A stretch of 64,000 nucleotides of DNA from assembly GCF_005280295.1 (NCBI RefSeq), contig NZ_CP040020.1, forward strand, positions 744,001-808,000. Reading direction: 5' to 3'. Below, piece after piece: positions 49,370 to 59,382 of the stretch. This stretch comes from Brevibacterium sp. CS2. GTDB taxonomy: Bacteria; Actinomycetota; Actinomycetes; Actinomycetales; Brevibacteriaceae. A program made the translations under genes and the position numbers. Under the pieces are notes generated by a model. It made no database searches, was not told the origin of the DNA, and saw nothing but the letters and a program-made list of their open reading frames with translations. The first letter of the stretch is position 1. Each line of letters opens with the position of its first letter.

Positions 49370-50204
49370 ATGGGCGTACTCGACCGTTTCGAGAAGGGCA
49401 TCGAGCGCGTCGTCAACGGTGCCTTCGCCAAGGCGTTCCGCGCTCAGGTCGAGCCCGTCGAGCTCGCCGGCGCGCTGCGCAAGGAGGCCGACACCCACGC
49501 CGCCGTGGTGTCCCGCGGCCGCACGCTCACCGCCAACAGCTTCATCATCGAGCTCTCGCAGTCCGACCACGAGCGCCTCGAACCGATCGAGTCCGAGCTC
49601 CGCGCCGACCTCCGGCAGGTCGTCGGCGACCACGCGATGGAGCAGGGATACAGCTTCATCGGCCCCGTCATCGTCACCTTCGAAGCCGCCGACGACCTCG
49701 ACACCGGCATGTACCGGGTGCGCGCCTCGACCAAGCGCCCCGACGGCTCCCCGGCCGCGCAGCCCCAGAACCGCGGCGGTTACGACCCGCCCTCGCGCGC
49801 CAACCCGATCGTGCCCGAGGCCTACGTCCACGCCCACAGCGGGCAGCTCCCGCGCCGCCGAGGCACCCGCCCCCACTCCTCCCCAGCCGGCCCGCCGCTC
49901 CGAGGACCCGCGCCAGCCAGCCGTCGAGATCCGCGGCCGCCTCACCCACCTGCCCCAGGGCACCACGGTGTTCGGCCGCTCCTCCTCGAGCGCCGACATC
50001 GTCCTCGACGACCCCGGCGTGTCCCGCCGCCACTTCGAGATCGCCGTCTCCGGCGACCAGGCGACCGCCACGGACCTCGGCTCGACGAACGGCACCCTGG
50101 TCGACGGCCGCCGGATCACCTCGCTGCCCCTGAGCGACGGCATCACCCTCACTGCCGGGGACACCGACGTGGTGTTCCGCGAGACGGAGACGGGAGGCCG
50201 ATGA
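49370..50204 (+). CDS. fhaA: FhaA: DUF3662 and FHA domain protein, frameshifted
   Basis: Phosphothreonine reader that links the Ser/Thr kinases to wall-precursor export. N-terminal DUF3662 domain, about residues 1-115: MGVLDRFEKGIERVVNGAFA, AGALRKEADTHAAVVSRG and FIGPVIVTFE. C-terminal FHA domain: TTVFGRSSSSADIVLDDPG, SRRHFEI and DLGSTNGTLVDGR. The frames join only if one G is removed near 49841-49843 (HSGSSRAAEAPAP), giving about 277 residues. The stop TGA overlaps the fhaB ATG. The ATG at 49370 has GGAGGCAAGCC upstream. Confidence 0.9.
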
Positions 50205-50740
50205 GCGAGTTCACCGTCATGGTCCTGCGCTTCGCGTTCTTCGCACTGCTGTGGATCTTCGTCTTCCTCGTCGCCGGAGTGCTGCGCCAGGACCTGTTCG
50301 GGCCCCGCCGCAGCAACCGCGCCGGCCGCCGCGGCCGCTCCCGGGGAGCGCGCGGGGCGGTCCCCGCAGGCGGTCCCCCGCCCGGCCGCGCCGCGCCGCA
50401 GCACGCACCCCCGCCCCGGGCCGCACCGCCGCAGCAGCAGGCACCGCCGGTCCCGCGCGCGCTCCACCTGACCTCCGGCGCCCTCGCCGGGATGGTGATC
50501 CCGCTCGGCGCCGGGCCGATCACCCTGGGCCGCGCGGGCGGCAACACCGTCGTCCTCGAGGACGACTTCGCCTCGGGCCACCACGCGCGGATCGTCCCGG
50601 ATTCCGGCCACTGGTACGTCGAGGACCTCGGCTCGACCAACGGCACCTTCATCAACGGCCAGCGTCTGCACTCCCCGGTGCAGATGCGCATCGGCACCCC
50701 TGTCACCATCGGCCACACCACCCTGGAGCTTCGTCCGTGA
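50201..50740 (+). CDS. fhaB: FhaB/FipA-like membrane FHA protein
   Basis: 179 residues. One N-terminal membrane helix (VLRFAFFALLWIFVFLVAGVL), a Pro/Gln/Arg-rich linker, and a C-terminal FHA domain (GPITLGRAGGNTVVLEDDFA, SGHHARIV, VEDLGSTNGTFINGQRL). It binds phosphothreonine on partners of the neighbouring kinases. 4-nt overlaps with fhaA and pstP. Confidence 0.93.
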   Translation: MSEFTVMVLRFAFFALLWIFVFLVAGVLRQDLFGPRRSNRAGRRGRSRGARGAVPAGGPPPGRAAPQHAPPPRAAPPQQQAPPVPRALHLTSGALAGMVIPLGAGPITLGRAGGNTVVLEDDFASGHHARIVPDSGHWYVEDLGSTNGTFINGQRLHSPVQMRIGTPVTIGHTTLELRP

Positions 50741-52386
50741 GCAGCCTGGATTTCACGCTGCGGCACGCAGCTCGCTCCAACACCGGCCTGGTCCGCAAGA
50801 ACAACCAGGACTCCGGGTACGCCGGACCCGATTTCCTCCTCGTCGCCGACGGCATGGGCGGTCATGCCGGGGGCGATGTCGCCTCCGCGATCACCGTCGC
50901 CCGCCTGTCCGACCTCGACGCCCCCGGCCACGGCAGCGACGCCCTCGATGTGCTCCGCCAGGCGATCCTCGACGCGAACGAGCGGATCACCACCTGCGTC
51001 GCCGAGCAGCCCGAGCTCGCCGGCATGGGCACCACCGTCACCGCGCTCCTGCGCACCGGCGACCGGCTCGCGCTCGCCCACATCGGCGACTCCCGCGCCT
51101 ACCTGCTGCGCGACGGCGAGCTCTCCCTCGTGACCCACGACCACACCTTCGTCCAGATGCTCGTCGACGAGGGTCGGATCACGCCCGAGGAGGCCGAGTC
51201 CCACCCCCAGCGCTCCGTCGTCATGCGCGTGCTCGGCGACGTCGGCTCGGCACCGGAGCTCGACCTGTCCTTCCGCGACACCCGGCTCGGCGACCGCTGG
51301 ATGCTGTGCTCCGACGGGCTCACCGGCTTCGCCTCGATCGAGGACATCCAGGAGGCGCTCGCCGGCATCGCGGATCCGGGCGCCTGCTGCGACCGGCTCG
51401 TCGACCTCGCCCTCGCCGGCGGCGGCGCCGACAACGTCACCGTGGTCATCGGCGATGTCGTCGCGCCCGAGGACGCCGCGGGAGCGGGAGCGGCGGCGCG
51501 CGGTGCGGGCGAGTCCGTGGGCTCCGTGCGCACCAACCCGCAGTACGCCCTGCTCGGCCGCACCGACACGCCCACCGAGCTCATCCCCACCGGCCCGCTC
51601 GACACGGTCGACGAATCCGCCGACACCCAGCAGCTCGACGTCGTCGGCGCCGAGCGCGCCGCCCCGGACGAGGACGGCTCCCGGGACGAGCAGGGCAGCC
51701 GCGGCCGAGGCGCCCCGGACTCCCGGGGTGCGCGCACCGGCGACACCCAGGAGATCCCGACCGACTCCGCCGCACCCGCTTCCGTCGGCACCGCTGCCAC
51801 CGGCACCGCTGCCACCGCCGCCGCGACAGCAGGCCCCGGAGCCGCGCACCGCGGCCATCCCGAGAACCGCGCCCAGCCGGGCGAGCGTGACCGCACCGAC
51901 GGCCACCACCCGGACGACGACCTCGACGGCTGGGGTGCCGAGGAGCGTCCGCGCCGGCGACTGCTGCCCCTCCTCATCACCATCCTCGTGCTCGCCTCCG
52001 TCGCGATCGCCGGCGTCGTGGGCTGGAACTGGGTGCGCGGACAGTACTACGTCGGTGCGGAATCCGGCACGGTCGCGATCTACCGCGGCGTCGCGCAGAC
52101 GCTGGGCCCGCTCGAGCTCAGCTCCCTCGACGAGACCACCGACATCCCGGTCGACGAGCTCTCCGCGTTCTCGCAGTCACGCCTCGAGGCGACGATCCCC
52201 GCCGGGGACCGCGCCGCCGCCGACCAGGTCGTCGAGACCCTCCGCGACGAGGCCGCGGCGAATGCCGCAACCGAGATGCAGGGCGGCGTCACTGACGCCC
52301 CGGTCTCCCCGGATCCCGCATCACCGGACCCCGCCTCGCCCGCACCCGCCCCGGCCGAGGAGCCGAACGCCGCGGGAGGCCCGTGA
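50737..52386 (+). CDS. pstP: PP2C-type Ser/Thr phosphatase PstP
   Basis: 549 residues from a GTG. Residues 1-240 are the PP2C domain: NQDSGYAGPDFLLVADGMGG, GTTVTALLRTG, AHIGDSRAYLLRDG, LCSDGLTGF and GGADNVTVVIGDV, with all metal-binding Asp residues. Then comes a long acidic, Ala-rich linker, one membrane helix at about 408-430 (LPLLITILVLASVAIAGVVG) and an extracytoplasmic domain of about 115 residues. It reverses the action of PknA and PknB. Confidence 0.95.
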   Translation: MSSLDFTLRHAARSNTGLVRKNNQDSGYAGPDFLLVADGMGGHAGGDVASAITVARLSDLDAPGHGSDALDVLRQAILDANERITTCVAEQPELAGMGTTVTALLRTGDRLALAHIGDSRAYLLRDGELSLVTHDHTFVQMLVDEGRITPEEAESHPQRSVVMRVLGDVGSAPELDLSFRDTRLGDRWMLCSDGLTGFASIEDIQEALAGIADPGACCDRLVDLALAGGGADNVTVVIGDVVAPEDAAGAGAAARGAGESVGSVRTNPQYALLGRTDTPTELIPTGPLDTVDESADTQQLDVVGAERAAPDEDGSRDEQGSRGRGAPDSRGARTGDTQEIPTDSAAPASVGTAATGTAATAAATAGPGAAHRGHPENRAQPGERDRTDGHHPDDDLDGWGAEERPRRRLLPLLITILVLASVAIAGVVGWNWVRGQYYVGAESGTVAIYRGVAQTLGPLELSSLDETTDIPVDELSAFSQSRLEATIPAGDRAAADQVVETLRDEAAANAATEMQGGVTDAPVSPDPASPDPASPAPAPAEEPNAAGGP

Positions 52387-54050
52387 TGACCTACGCCCCC
52401 GCCGTGGCCGAGCAGCGCGCCCCGGACGCCGCCGCGCGCTCCCAGGCCCCGCGCCCCTACCGGTTCGCGGAGCTCATGCTCACCGCGCTCGCCGTCGTGA
52501 TCTCCGCCGGCGCCTACGCCCTCGTGGGCCTCGGCGCCGAGGACACGGTGCCGGCGAACGTCTACTGGTACACCGGCTGGCTCGCCGCACTCGGCCTCGG
52601 CCTCCACGTCCTCACCTGGTGGCGCGCCAAGTACGCCGACCCGGTGCTCGTCCCGCTCGCGATCCTCCTCAACGGGATCGGGCTGGCGATGATCTACCGG
52701 ATCGACCTCGCCACGGAGTCCTCGACCGCGACCTCCCAGCTCGTCTGGATGACGCTCGGCTCGATCCTCGCCGGCCTCGTCATCGTGTTCCTCCGCGACC
52801 ACCGGCTGCTCCGCCGCTTCACCTACACCTGCGGCTTCGCAGCGCTCGCGTTCCTGCTCCTGCCGCTCGTCCCCGGCCTCGGCACGACGATCAACGGCGC
52901 CCGGATCTGGATCAACGTCGGCCCGTTCTCGTTCCAGCCCGGCGAGATCGCCAAAATCCTCCTCGCCGTGTTCTTCGCCGGCTACCTCGTGAGCTTCCGC
53001 GACCAGCTCGTCCTCGCCGGGCCCAAGATCCTCGGCATCCGATTCCCGCGCCTGCGCGACCTCGGACCGATCATCATCGCCTGGGTGGCGAGCGTCGGCA
53101 TCCTCGTCCTCCAGCGCGATCTCGGCACCTCGCTCCTGTTCTTCGGACTGTTCGTCGCGATGCTCTACGTCGCCACCGGCAAGAAGACGTGGATCTTCCT
53201 GGGTCTCGGCATGTTCGCGCTCGGCGCCTTCGTCGCCGCGCAGATCTTCACCCACGTCCAGCAGCGCATCGACGGCTGGCTCGGCGCGCTCACCCGCGAG
53301 GAGTTCGAGAAGACCCCCGGCGGCTCCTACCAGCTGGTCCAGGGCCTGTTCGGCATGGCCTCCGGAGGGCTCACCGGCACCGGCCTCGGGGAGGGCCGGC
53401 CGAGCGTCGTGCCGTACGCGGAGTCCGACTTCATCTACGCCTCGCTCGGCGAGGAGCTGGGGATGGTGGGCCTGTTCGCGATCCTCATGCTCTACCTCAT
53501 CCTGTTCCAGCGCGGCATGAAGATCGCCTCGAGCGTGCGCGACGGCTTCGGCAAGCTCCTCACCGTGGGCCTGACGTTCACCATCTGCCTCCAGTGCTTC
53601 ATCGTCATCGGCGGCGTCACCCGGCTCATCCCGCTCACCGGCCTCACCACGCCGTTCCTCGCCGCCGGCGGCTCCTCGCTCATCGGCAGCTGGATCATCA
53701 TCGGGCTGCTGCTGCGGATCTCCGACTACGCCCGCCGCCCCGCCGAGGAGTTCCAGACCGGAGTCCTCACCGTCCTCACCGACCCCGAGGAGCGCGCCGG
53801 GCAGCGCAGCCCGTCCCGCGGACTGCTCGGCGGGCTCCGGAACCGCGACGCCGCGGACCCGGCCGGCGCCGAGGCGGCCGACGGGCACCCCCGGGACCCC
53901 GAGGCCGAGGTCGCCACCACCGTCCACCCCGCGGCGGCACCCGGCCCCGAGGCGGACGTCGCCACCACGGCCCACCGCACCGCCCCCGAGCACGGGGCCG
54001 AGCCCACGCCCGAGCACGGAGAGCCCGAGCACGGGGGTGACCCGCGATGA
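52383..54050 (+). CDS. rodA: RodA/FtsW-type SEDS peptidoglycan glycosyltransferase
   Basis: 555 residues with about 12 helices. SEDS features: NGARIWINVGPFSFQPGEIAK, LQRDLGTSLLFFGLFVAMLY, and ESDFIYASLGEELGMVGLFA with the loop Glu/Asp, then GLTTPFLAAGGSSLIGSW. A cytoplasmic tail of about 100 residues ends in repeated EHG units. Start GTG 52383 or ATG 52386. Polymerises lipid II together with the adjacent PBP. Confidence 0.95.
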   Translation: MMTYAPAVAEQRAPDAAARSQAPRPYRFAELMLTALAVVISAGAYALVGLGAEDTVPANVYWYTGWLAALGLGLHVLTWWRAKYADPVLVPLAILLNGIGLAMIYRIDLATESSTATSQLVWMTLGSILAGLVIVFLRDHRLLRRFTYTCGFAALAFLLLPLVPGLGTTINGARIWINVGPFSFQPGEIAKILLAVFFAGYLVSFRDQLVLAGPKILGIRFPRLRDLGPIIIAWVASVGILVLQRDLGTSLLFFGLFVAMLYVATGKKTWIFLGLGMFALGAFVAAQIFTHVQQRIDGWLGALTREEFEKTPGGSYQLVQGLFGMASGGLTGTGLGEGRPSVVPYAESDFIYASLGEELGMVGLFAILMLYLILFQRGMKIASSVRDGFGKLLTVGLTFTICLQCFIVIGGVTRLIPLTGLTTPFLAAGGSSLIGSWIIIGLLLRISDYARRPAEEFQTGVLTVLTDPEERAGQRSPSRGLLGGLRNRDAADPAGAEAADGHPRDPEAEVATTVHPAAAPGPEADVATTAHRTAPEHGAEPTPEHGEPEHGGDPR

Positions 54051-55516
54051 ACAACCCGCTCAAGCACGTCGCCGTCGTCGGCTTCGTGATGTTCGCGCTG
54101 CTGTTCGGCTCGACGAGCTTCGTCCAGTACTTCCAGGCGCAGGCGCTGCGCGATCACGAGCTCAACACCCGCACCCTCGTCGAGGAGCTGTCGCGCGAGC
54201 GCGGGCCGATCCTCGTCGACGGCACCCCGGTCGCCTACTCCGTGCCCGTCGACGACACCTACGAGTACCAGCGCACCTACGGCGCAGACGGCATGCCGGC
54301 GGAGGTCTACGCCCCCGTCACCGGCTTCTTCTCCATCGTGTCCGGCGCCTCGGGCCTGGAGAAGACGGAGAACGGCCTGCTCGCCGGCACCGACGACGCC
54401 CTGTTCTACGACAAGATCTCCTCGATCTTCACCGGCAGCCAGCCCGCCGGAGCGGCGATCGAGATCACGCTCGACCCCGAGGCGCAGATGGCGGCCTGGA
54501 ACGCGCTCGGCGGGCAGAAGGGCTCCGTCGTCGCGCTCGACCCGAAGACCGGCGACGTGCTCGCGATGGTGTCCTCGCCGGGCTGGAACCCCAACCCGAT
54601 CGCCTCGCACGACCGCGATGAGGCCCTCAACGCCTACGAGCGCCTCATCGCCGACGACGACAACCCCGCCTACAACCGCGCGATCGGCGGCAACCTCTAC
54701 CCGCCGGGCTCGACCTTCAAGCTCGTCACCGCCGCCGCCGCGCTCGAATCCGGCGAGTACACCCCGGACTCCCAGCTGTCCGGGCCGGCCACGCTCGACC
54801 TGCCCCAGACCACGGCGACGATCTCGAACTCCGGCGGCGGCGCGTGCGGCTCCGGTGGCACCGTCTCCCTGGCCGACTCCCTGAAGAACTCGTGCAACAC
54901 CTCGTTCGCCGACCTCGGGATGACCCTGGGGTCGGACGCGATGAGCGAGCAGGCGCAGAAGTTCGGGTTCGGGGAGAGTTTCGACATCCCCCTGCAGGTC
55001 AGCGCCTCGAGCTTCCCCTCGGACACGAATCCCCCGCAGCTCGCCCAGTCATCGCTCGGCCAGTTCGAGGTCCGCGCCACGCCGCTCCAGATGGCGATGG
55101 TGTCCTCGGCGATCGCCAACGGAGGATCCCTCATGCACCCCCAGCTCATCGACCAGGTGCGCAATGCGCGCACGCTCGACCTCATCAGCGAGCCGAGCCC
55201 GCGCGAGTTCTCCCGGCCGATCAGCGGGGACACCGCGAGCGCGCTCACCGACATGATGGTCAGCGTGGTCGACGACGGCACCGGCACCGCGGCGCAGATC
55301 CCCGGGGTCGACGTGGCCGCCAAGACCGGCACCGCGCAGCACGCGCAGGGTGCCGCGCCCCACGCGTGGTTCACCTCCTTCGCCCCGGCCGACGACCCGC
55401 AGGTCGCCGTCGCCGTCGTGGTGGAGAGCGGCGGCAACGCCGGGAGCCAGGCCTCCGGCGGACGCGTGGCCGGACCGATTGCGAAAGCTGTGATGGAAGC
55501 GGTGATCAACGAATGA
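54047..55516 (+). CDS. pbpA: Penicillin-binding protein PbpA (transpeptidase)
   Basis: 489 residues. N-terminal membrane anchor ([20 protein letters not shown]), then a dimerisation region and the transpeptidase domain with [11 protein letters not shown] (active Ser about residue 222), [11 protein letters not shown] (SxN) and [10 protein letters not shown] (KTG). Cross-links peptidoglycan as partner of RodA and is a known kinase target in mycobacteria. Overlaps both neighbours by 4 nt. Confidence 0.96.
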   Translation: MNNPLKHVAVVGFVMFALLFGSTSFVQYFQAQALRDHELNTRTLVEELSRERGPILVDGTPVAYSVPVDDTYEYQRTYGADGMPAEVYAPVTGFFSIVSGASGLEKTENGLLAGTDDALFYDKISSIFTGSQPAGAAIEITLDPEAQMAAWNALGGQKGSVVALDPKTGDVLAMVSSPGWNPNPIASHDRDEALNAYERLIADDDNPAYNRAIGGNLYPPGSTFKLVTAAAALESGEYTPDSQLSGPATLDLPQTTATISNSGGGACGSGGTVSLADSLKNSCNTSFADLGMTLGSDAMSEQAQKFGFGESFDIPLQVSASSFPSDTNPPQLAQSSLGQFEVRATPLQMAMVSSAIANGGSLMHPQLIDQVRNARTLDLISEPSPREFSRPISGDTASALTDMMVSVVDDGTGTAAQIPGVDVAAKTGTAQHAQGAAPHAWFTSFAPADDPQVAVAVVVESGGNAGSQASGGRVAGPIAKAVMEAVINE

Positions 55517-57373
55517 GACCAGGCGCAGGAACCATGCTCGGCGGCCGGTACGAGCTCACCAGCCGGATCGCGATCGGCGGGATGGGCGAGGTGTGGCGCG
55601 GGCGCGACACCGTGCTGGCGCGCGAGATCGCCGCGAAGATCATGAAGGAGGAGTACCTCTCCGACCAGACGTTCCTCGACCGGTTCCGAGCCGAGGCGCG
55701 CAGCATGGGAGCGGTCTCCGACCCCGGGATCGCCGGCGTGTTCGACTACGGCGAGGAGAACGGCTCGCCGTACCTCGTCATGGAGTACGTGCCCGGCGAG
55801 GCGCTGTCCGCGATCCTCGACCGCAACGGCGGGATGCCCGAGCGCGACGTGCTCGACGTCGGCGCGCAGGCCGCGCAGGCGCTCCACGCCGCCCACCGCT
55901 CCGGCGTGGTGCACCGCGACGTCAAGCCCGGCAACATCCTCATCACCCCGGACTTCCGGGTCAAGATCACCGATTTCGGGATCGCGCGGGTCGCCGACCA
56001 AGCGCCGCTGACCAAGACCGGGCAGGTCATGGGCACCGCCCAGTACCTCGCCCCGGAGCAGGCCACGGGCAAGGGCTCGATCCCGAAGTCCGACATCTAC
56101 TCTCTCGGCATCATCATGTACGAGGCGCTCGCCGGCGTCCGCCCGTTCACCGGGGAGTCGCAGGTCGAGATCGCGATCGCACAGGTCAACCGCCACCACC
56201 CGCCGCTGCCGGACACCGTGTCGGAGCCGGTGCGCCGGCTCGTCGACGCGATGCTCGCCAAGAACCCCGACGACCGTCCCGACAGCGGCCAGGCGGTAGC
56301 GACCGCCGCCCGCGCACTGCTCGCCGGGGATGTCGCCGCCGCCGAGGCCGCCGTCCCGCAGATGGTGAGCGGGACTGCCGCGAGCGAGGCGGTGACCCGC
56401 GTCTTCAACCAGGGCGACTCCGCCACCCGCGTCATGCCCGCCGCCGGGGCTGCCGCCGCCGGCGCCGGCCTCGGCGCCGGGGCCGCCCACGCCGCGGGGA
56501 GCCCGCAGGGCGACTGGTCCGGCGACCCCGCGCAGACGGGAGCGCACAGCTACCACGATCCGTTGATCGCGGCGAGCGCCCAGCAGCGCACCGACGAGCT
56601 CGCCCCGGAGGACGAGGAGCCCAAGAAGTCGAAGACCCCCGCGATCGTCATCACGATCCTCGTCGTCCTCGCGCTGCTCGGTCTCGGCTGGATCCTGTGG
56701 CTGTTCCTCGGCGGCGGCGACGAGGAGCCGGGACCCGGCGAGTCCTCGACCGCCTCCGCGGAGCCCACCGAGGACACGATCACCATCGACCCCGACGACT
56801 ACATCGGGCAGAGCGAGAGCACCGCGACCCGCAATCTCGAGGACCTCGGGCTGAATGTCGAGACGGTCACCGTCGAGTCCTCGCGCTCCGAGGGCACCGT
56901 CGACGGAGTGCGCCGCGGCAACGACGGCTACGAGTTCTCCGCCGGCGACACCGTCACCCTCGAGATCTCCGGCGGCCCGGCCGAGGCGCCGGAGCCGGAG
57001 GAGCAGCCCACCCAGGACGCCCCCCGAGCAGCCCACCCAGGCCCCGGAGCGCCCCACCCAGGAGGCGGAGCGCCCCACCCAGGAGGCGCCCGCACCGGAG
57101 GAGGACACCGACCCCGGTGACGGCGGCGGATCCGAGGACGGGAACAACGGCAACGGCGGCGGGAACAACGGCGGCGGCAACGAAGGCGGCGGCAACGAGG
57201 GCGGCGGCCAGGGCGAGGACGACCCCGGCCTCGGCGGCGGCCAGGGCAACCAGGGCCAGGGCAATCAGGGGCAGGGCGCCTCGTTCCCGGCCGGTGCGCT
57301 CGTCGACACCGTGACCGCCGGAGCCGGCACCTCCCCGGCCGGCCTGCCCGGCCCCGCTGGAGGCACCCGATGA
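55513..57373 (+). CDS. pknA: Ser/Thr protein kinase PknA-like, frameshifted near C-terminus
   Basis: Kinase domain residues 8-275: [54 protein letters not shown] and [13 protein letters not shown]. One membrane helix at 376-398, then one PASTA-like repeat ([20 protein letters not shown]). At a six-C run (57020-57025) the frame must drop one base. It then reads [20 protein letters not shown] and an Asn/Gly-rich tail, and ends in a TGA overlapping the pknB ATG. Reconstructed length 619. Without correction it stops at 57120. A PASTA repeat in PknA is unusual for mycobacteria. Confidence 0.9.
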
Positions 57374-59370
57374 GCGAGGTGCGGATGCTGTCCGGGCGCT
57401 ACGAGGTCCGGGAGCTGCTGGGCCGCGGCGGGATGGCCGAGGTCCACGCGGGCATCGACACCCGCCTGGGCCGGCGCGTGGCGATCAAACTGCTGCGCTC
57501 CGACCTCGCCCGCGACCCCTCGTTCCACGCCCGCCTCAAGCGCGAGGCGCAGTCCGCAGCGAGCCTCAACCACCCCGGGATCGTCGCCGTCTACGACTCC
57601 GGCGAGCAGGAGTTCGTCGAGTCCGGCGGGGATGTCGTCCACGTCCCCTTCATCGTCATGGAGTACGTCGAGGGCCTGACCCTGCGCCAGGTGCTCACCG
57701 AGCACGGCCGGCTCACGGTGCGCGAGGCGCTCGACGTCACCGCCGGTGTGCTCGCCCCGCTCGACTACAGCCACCGCAACGGGATCGTCCACCGCGACAT
57801 CAAGCCCGGCAACGTCATGCTCACCCCCGAGGGCGACATCAAGGTCATGGACTTCGGGATCGCCCGTGCCCTCGAGGACACCGGCAGCCTGACCCAGACC
57901 CAGTCGGTCGTCGGCACCGCGCAGTACCTGTCGCCCGAGCAGGCGCGCGGCGAGATCGTCGACGCCCGCTCCGACCTCTACTCGACCGCCTGTCTCCTCT
58001 ACGAGCTGCTCGTCGGCCGGCCGCCGTTCGTCGGCGACTCCCAGCTCGCGGTCGCCTACCAGCACGTCGGCGAGGACCCCAAGGCGCCCTCGCACCACGA
58101 GCCCGAGCTGCCCCCGGCCGTCGACCGGCTGCTCCTCCACGCCCTCCAGAAGGACCGGAACGACCGCTACCAGGACGCGCACACCTTCCGCGAGGACGTG
58201 CTCGCCGCCCGCGACGGGCGGCCGCTGAGCATCGACGGCGACGACGCCGCCACGCAGGCGTTCGGCGCCGTGCCCGGGGCGCTCGCCGGCGGAGCGGCCG
58301 GTGCCGCGCTCGGCGCCGGCGCCGCACCGGGGTACGCGAACCCGCCGACCGAGGCGACGATGGCGTACTCCCAGCTCGGCGAGCCCACACAGGCGATCGA
58401 CCAGCCCCCGACCACCAATGCGGTGACCACCGTGCTGGAGGAGGACCGGGACGAGGAGCCGGAGCAGCGCAGCCGCACCTGGCTGTGGGTGGGCAGCGCG
58501 CTGCTCGTGCTCGTCCTCGCCGGCCTCGGCCTGTTCGTCTACACCATGTCCAAGGAGCCCGAGGTCGTCACCTTCGAGCTCGTCGACCTCAGCGACCGGC
58601 CCGCGGACGACGCCGAGCAGTACCTCCTCCAGGAGGGCCTGCGGGTCGACCGGGAGGAGACCGCTGACGACGAGATCGCCGAGGGCAACGTCGTGAGCAC
58701 CGACCCGCCCGCCGGCTCCCAGGTCAGCGAGGGCGACCTCATCGTGCTCTACGTGTCGACCGGCCCGGACTCCGTCGAGGTGCCCGATGTCGCCGGCGAC
58801 ACCGAATCACTGGCACGCCAGCGGATCGGCGACACCGGCCTGACCGCCGGCAGCAACATCGACGAGAACTCCCCCGACGTCGCCGCTGGCACCGTCATCG
58901 AGACCCGGCCCGGCGCCGGCTCCACGGTCGCCAAGGACTCCACCGTCGACCTCGTGATCTCCACCGGCATGGTCGACGTCCCCGACGTTCTCGGCATGAC
59001 CGAGGACGAGGCGTGCGAGACCCTCGAGGGCGAGGACTACCAGCTCGACTGCACCGTCGAGGAGTCGGAGACCGCCGACCACCCGGCCGGCGAGGTGTTC
59101 GAGCAGAGCACCGAGGGCGGCGGCGAGGTGAGCCAGGGTTCGGCGATCACCATCACCGTGGCCAAGGAGGCGCCCTCGCCCAGCCCGACGCCCGAGCCCA
59201 CCGAGCCGTCCGCGCCCGAGGCGCCCTGGCCGACGATCCCGGCGCCCCCGGACGACGAGGGCGACAACCAGGGAGGCATCCAGGGCAACACCGGCACCGA
59301 CAGCTCCTCGGAGCAGCCCGGCCGCCCCGACGAGGCCCGGGACCGTCCGGGTCACCGTGGGCGGGGATAG
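57370..59370 (+). CDS. pknB: Ser/Thr protein kinase PknB with PASTA repeats
   Basis: 666 residues. Kinase: YEVRELLGRGGMAEVHAGID, VAIKLLRSDL, GIVHRDIKPGNVML, VMDFGIARAL and GTAQYLSPEQARG. One membrane helix at about 372-393 (LWVGSALLVLVLAGLGLFVY), then three PASTA repeats that bind muropeptides or lipid II, and a Pro/Glu/Ser-rich tail. PknB usually has four PASTA units. It senses the cell wall and phosphorylates division and wall enzymes. Confidence 0.95.
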   Translation: MSEVRMLSGRYEVRELLGRGGMAEVHAGIDTRLGRRVAIKLLRSDLARDPSFHARLKREAQSAASLNHPGIVAVYDSGEQEFVESGGDVVHVPFIVMEYVEGLTLRQVLTEHGRLTVREALDVTAGVLAPLDYSHRNGIVHRDIKPGNVMLTPEGDIKVMDFGIARALEDTGSLTQTQSVVGTAQYLSPEQARGEIVDARSDLYSTACLLYELLVGRPPFVGDSQLAVAYQHVGEDPKAPSHHEPELPPAVDRLLLHALQKDRNDRYQDAHTFREDVLAARDGRPLSIDGDDAATQAFGAVPGALAGGAAGAALGAGAAPGYANPPTEATMAYSQLGEPTQAIDQPPTTNAVTTVLEEDRDEEPEQRSRTWLWVGSALLVLVLAGLGLFVYTMSKEPEVVTFELVDLSDRPADDAEQYLLQEGLRVDREETADDEIAEGNVVSTDPPAGSQVSEGDLIVLYVSTGPDSVEVPDVAGDTESLARQRIGDTGLTAGSNIDENSPDVAAGTVIETRPGAGSTVAKDSTVDLVISTGMVDVPDVLGMTEDEACETLEGEDYQLDCTVEESETADHPAGEVFEQSTEGGGEVSQGSAITITVAKEAPSPSPTPEPTEPSAPEAPWPTIPAPPDDEGDNQGGIQGNTGTDSSSEQPGRPDEARDRPGHRGRG

Positions 59371-59382
59371 GGCCCGCCGACC

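Noticed and set aside
54697-57264. 855-codon minus-strand frame
   Set aside because: Antisense to pbpA and pknA; low-complexity and without domains.
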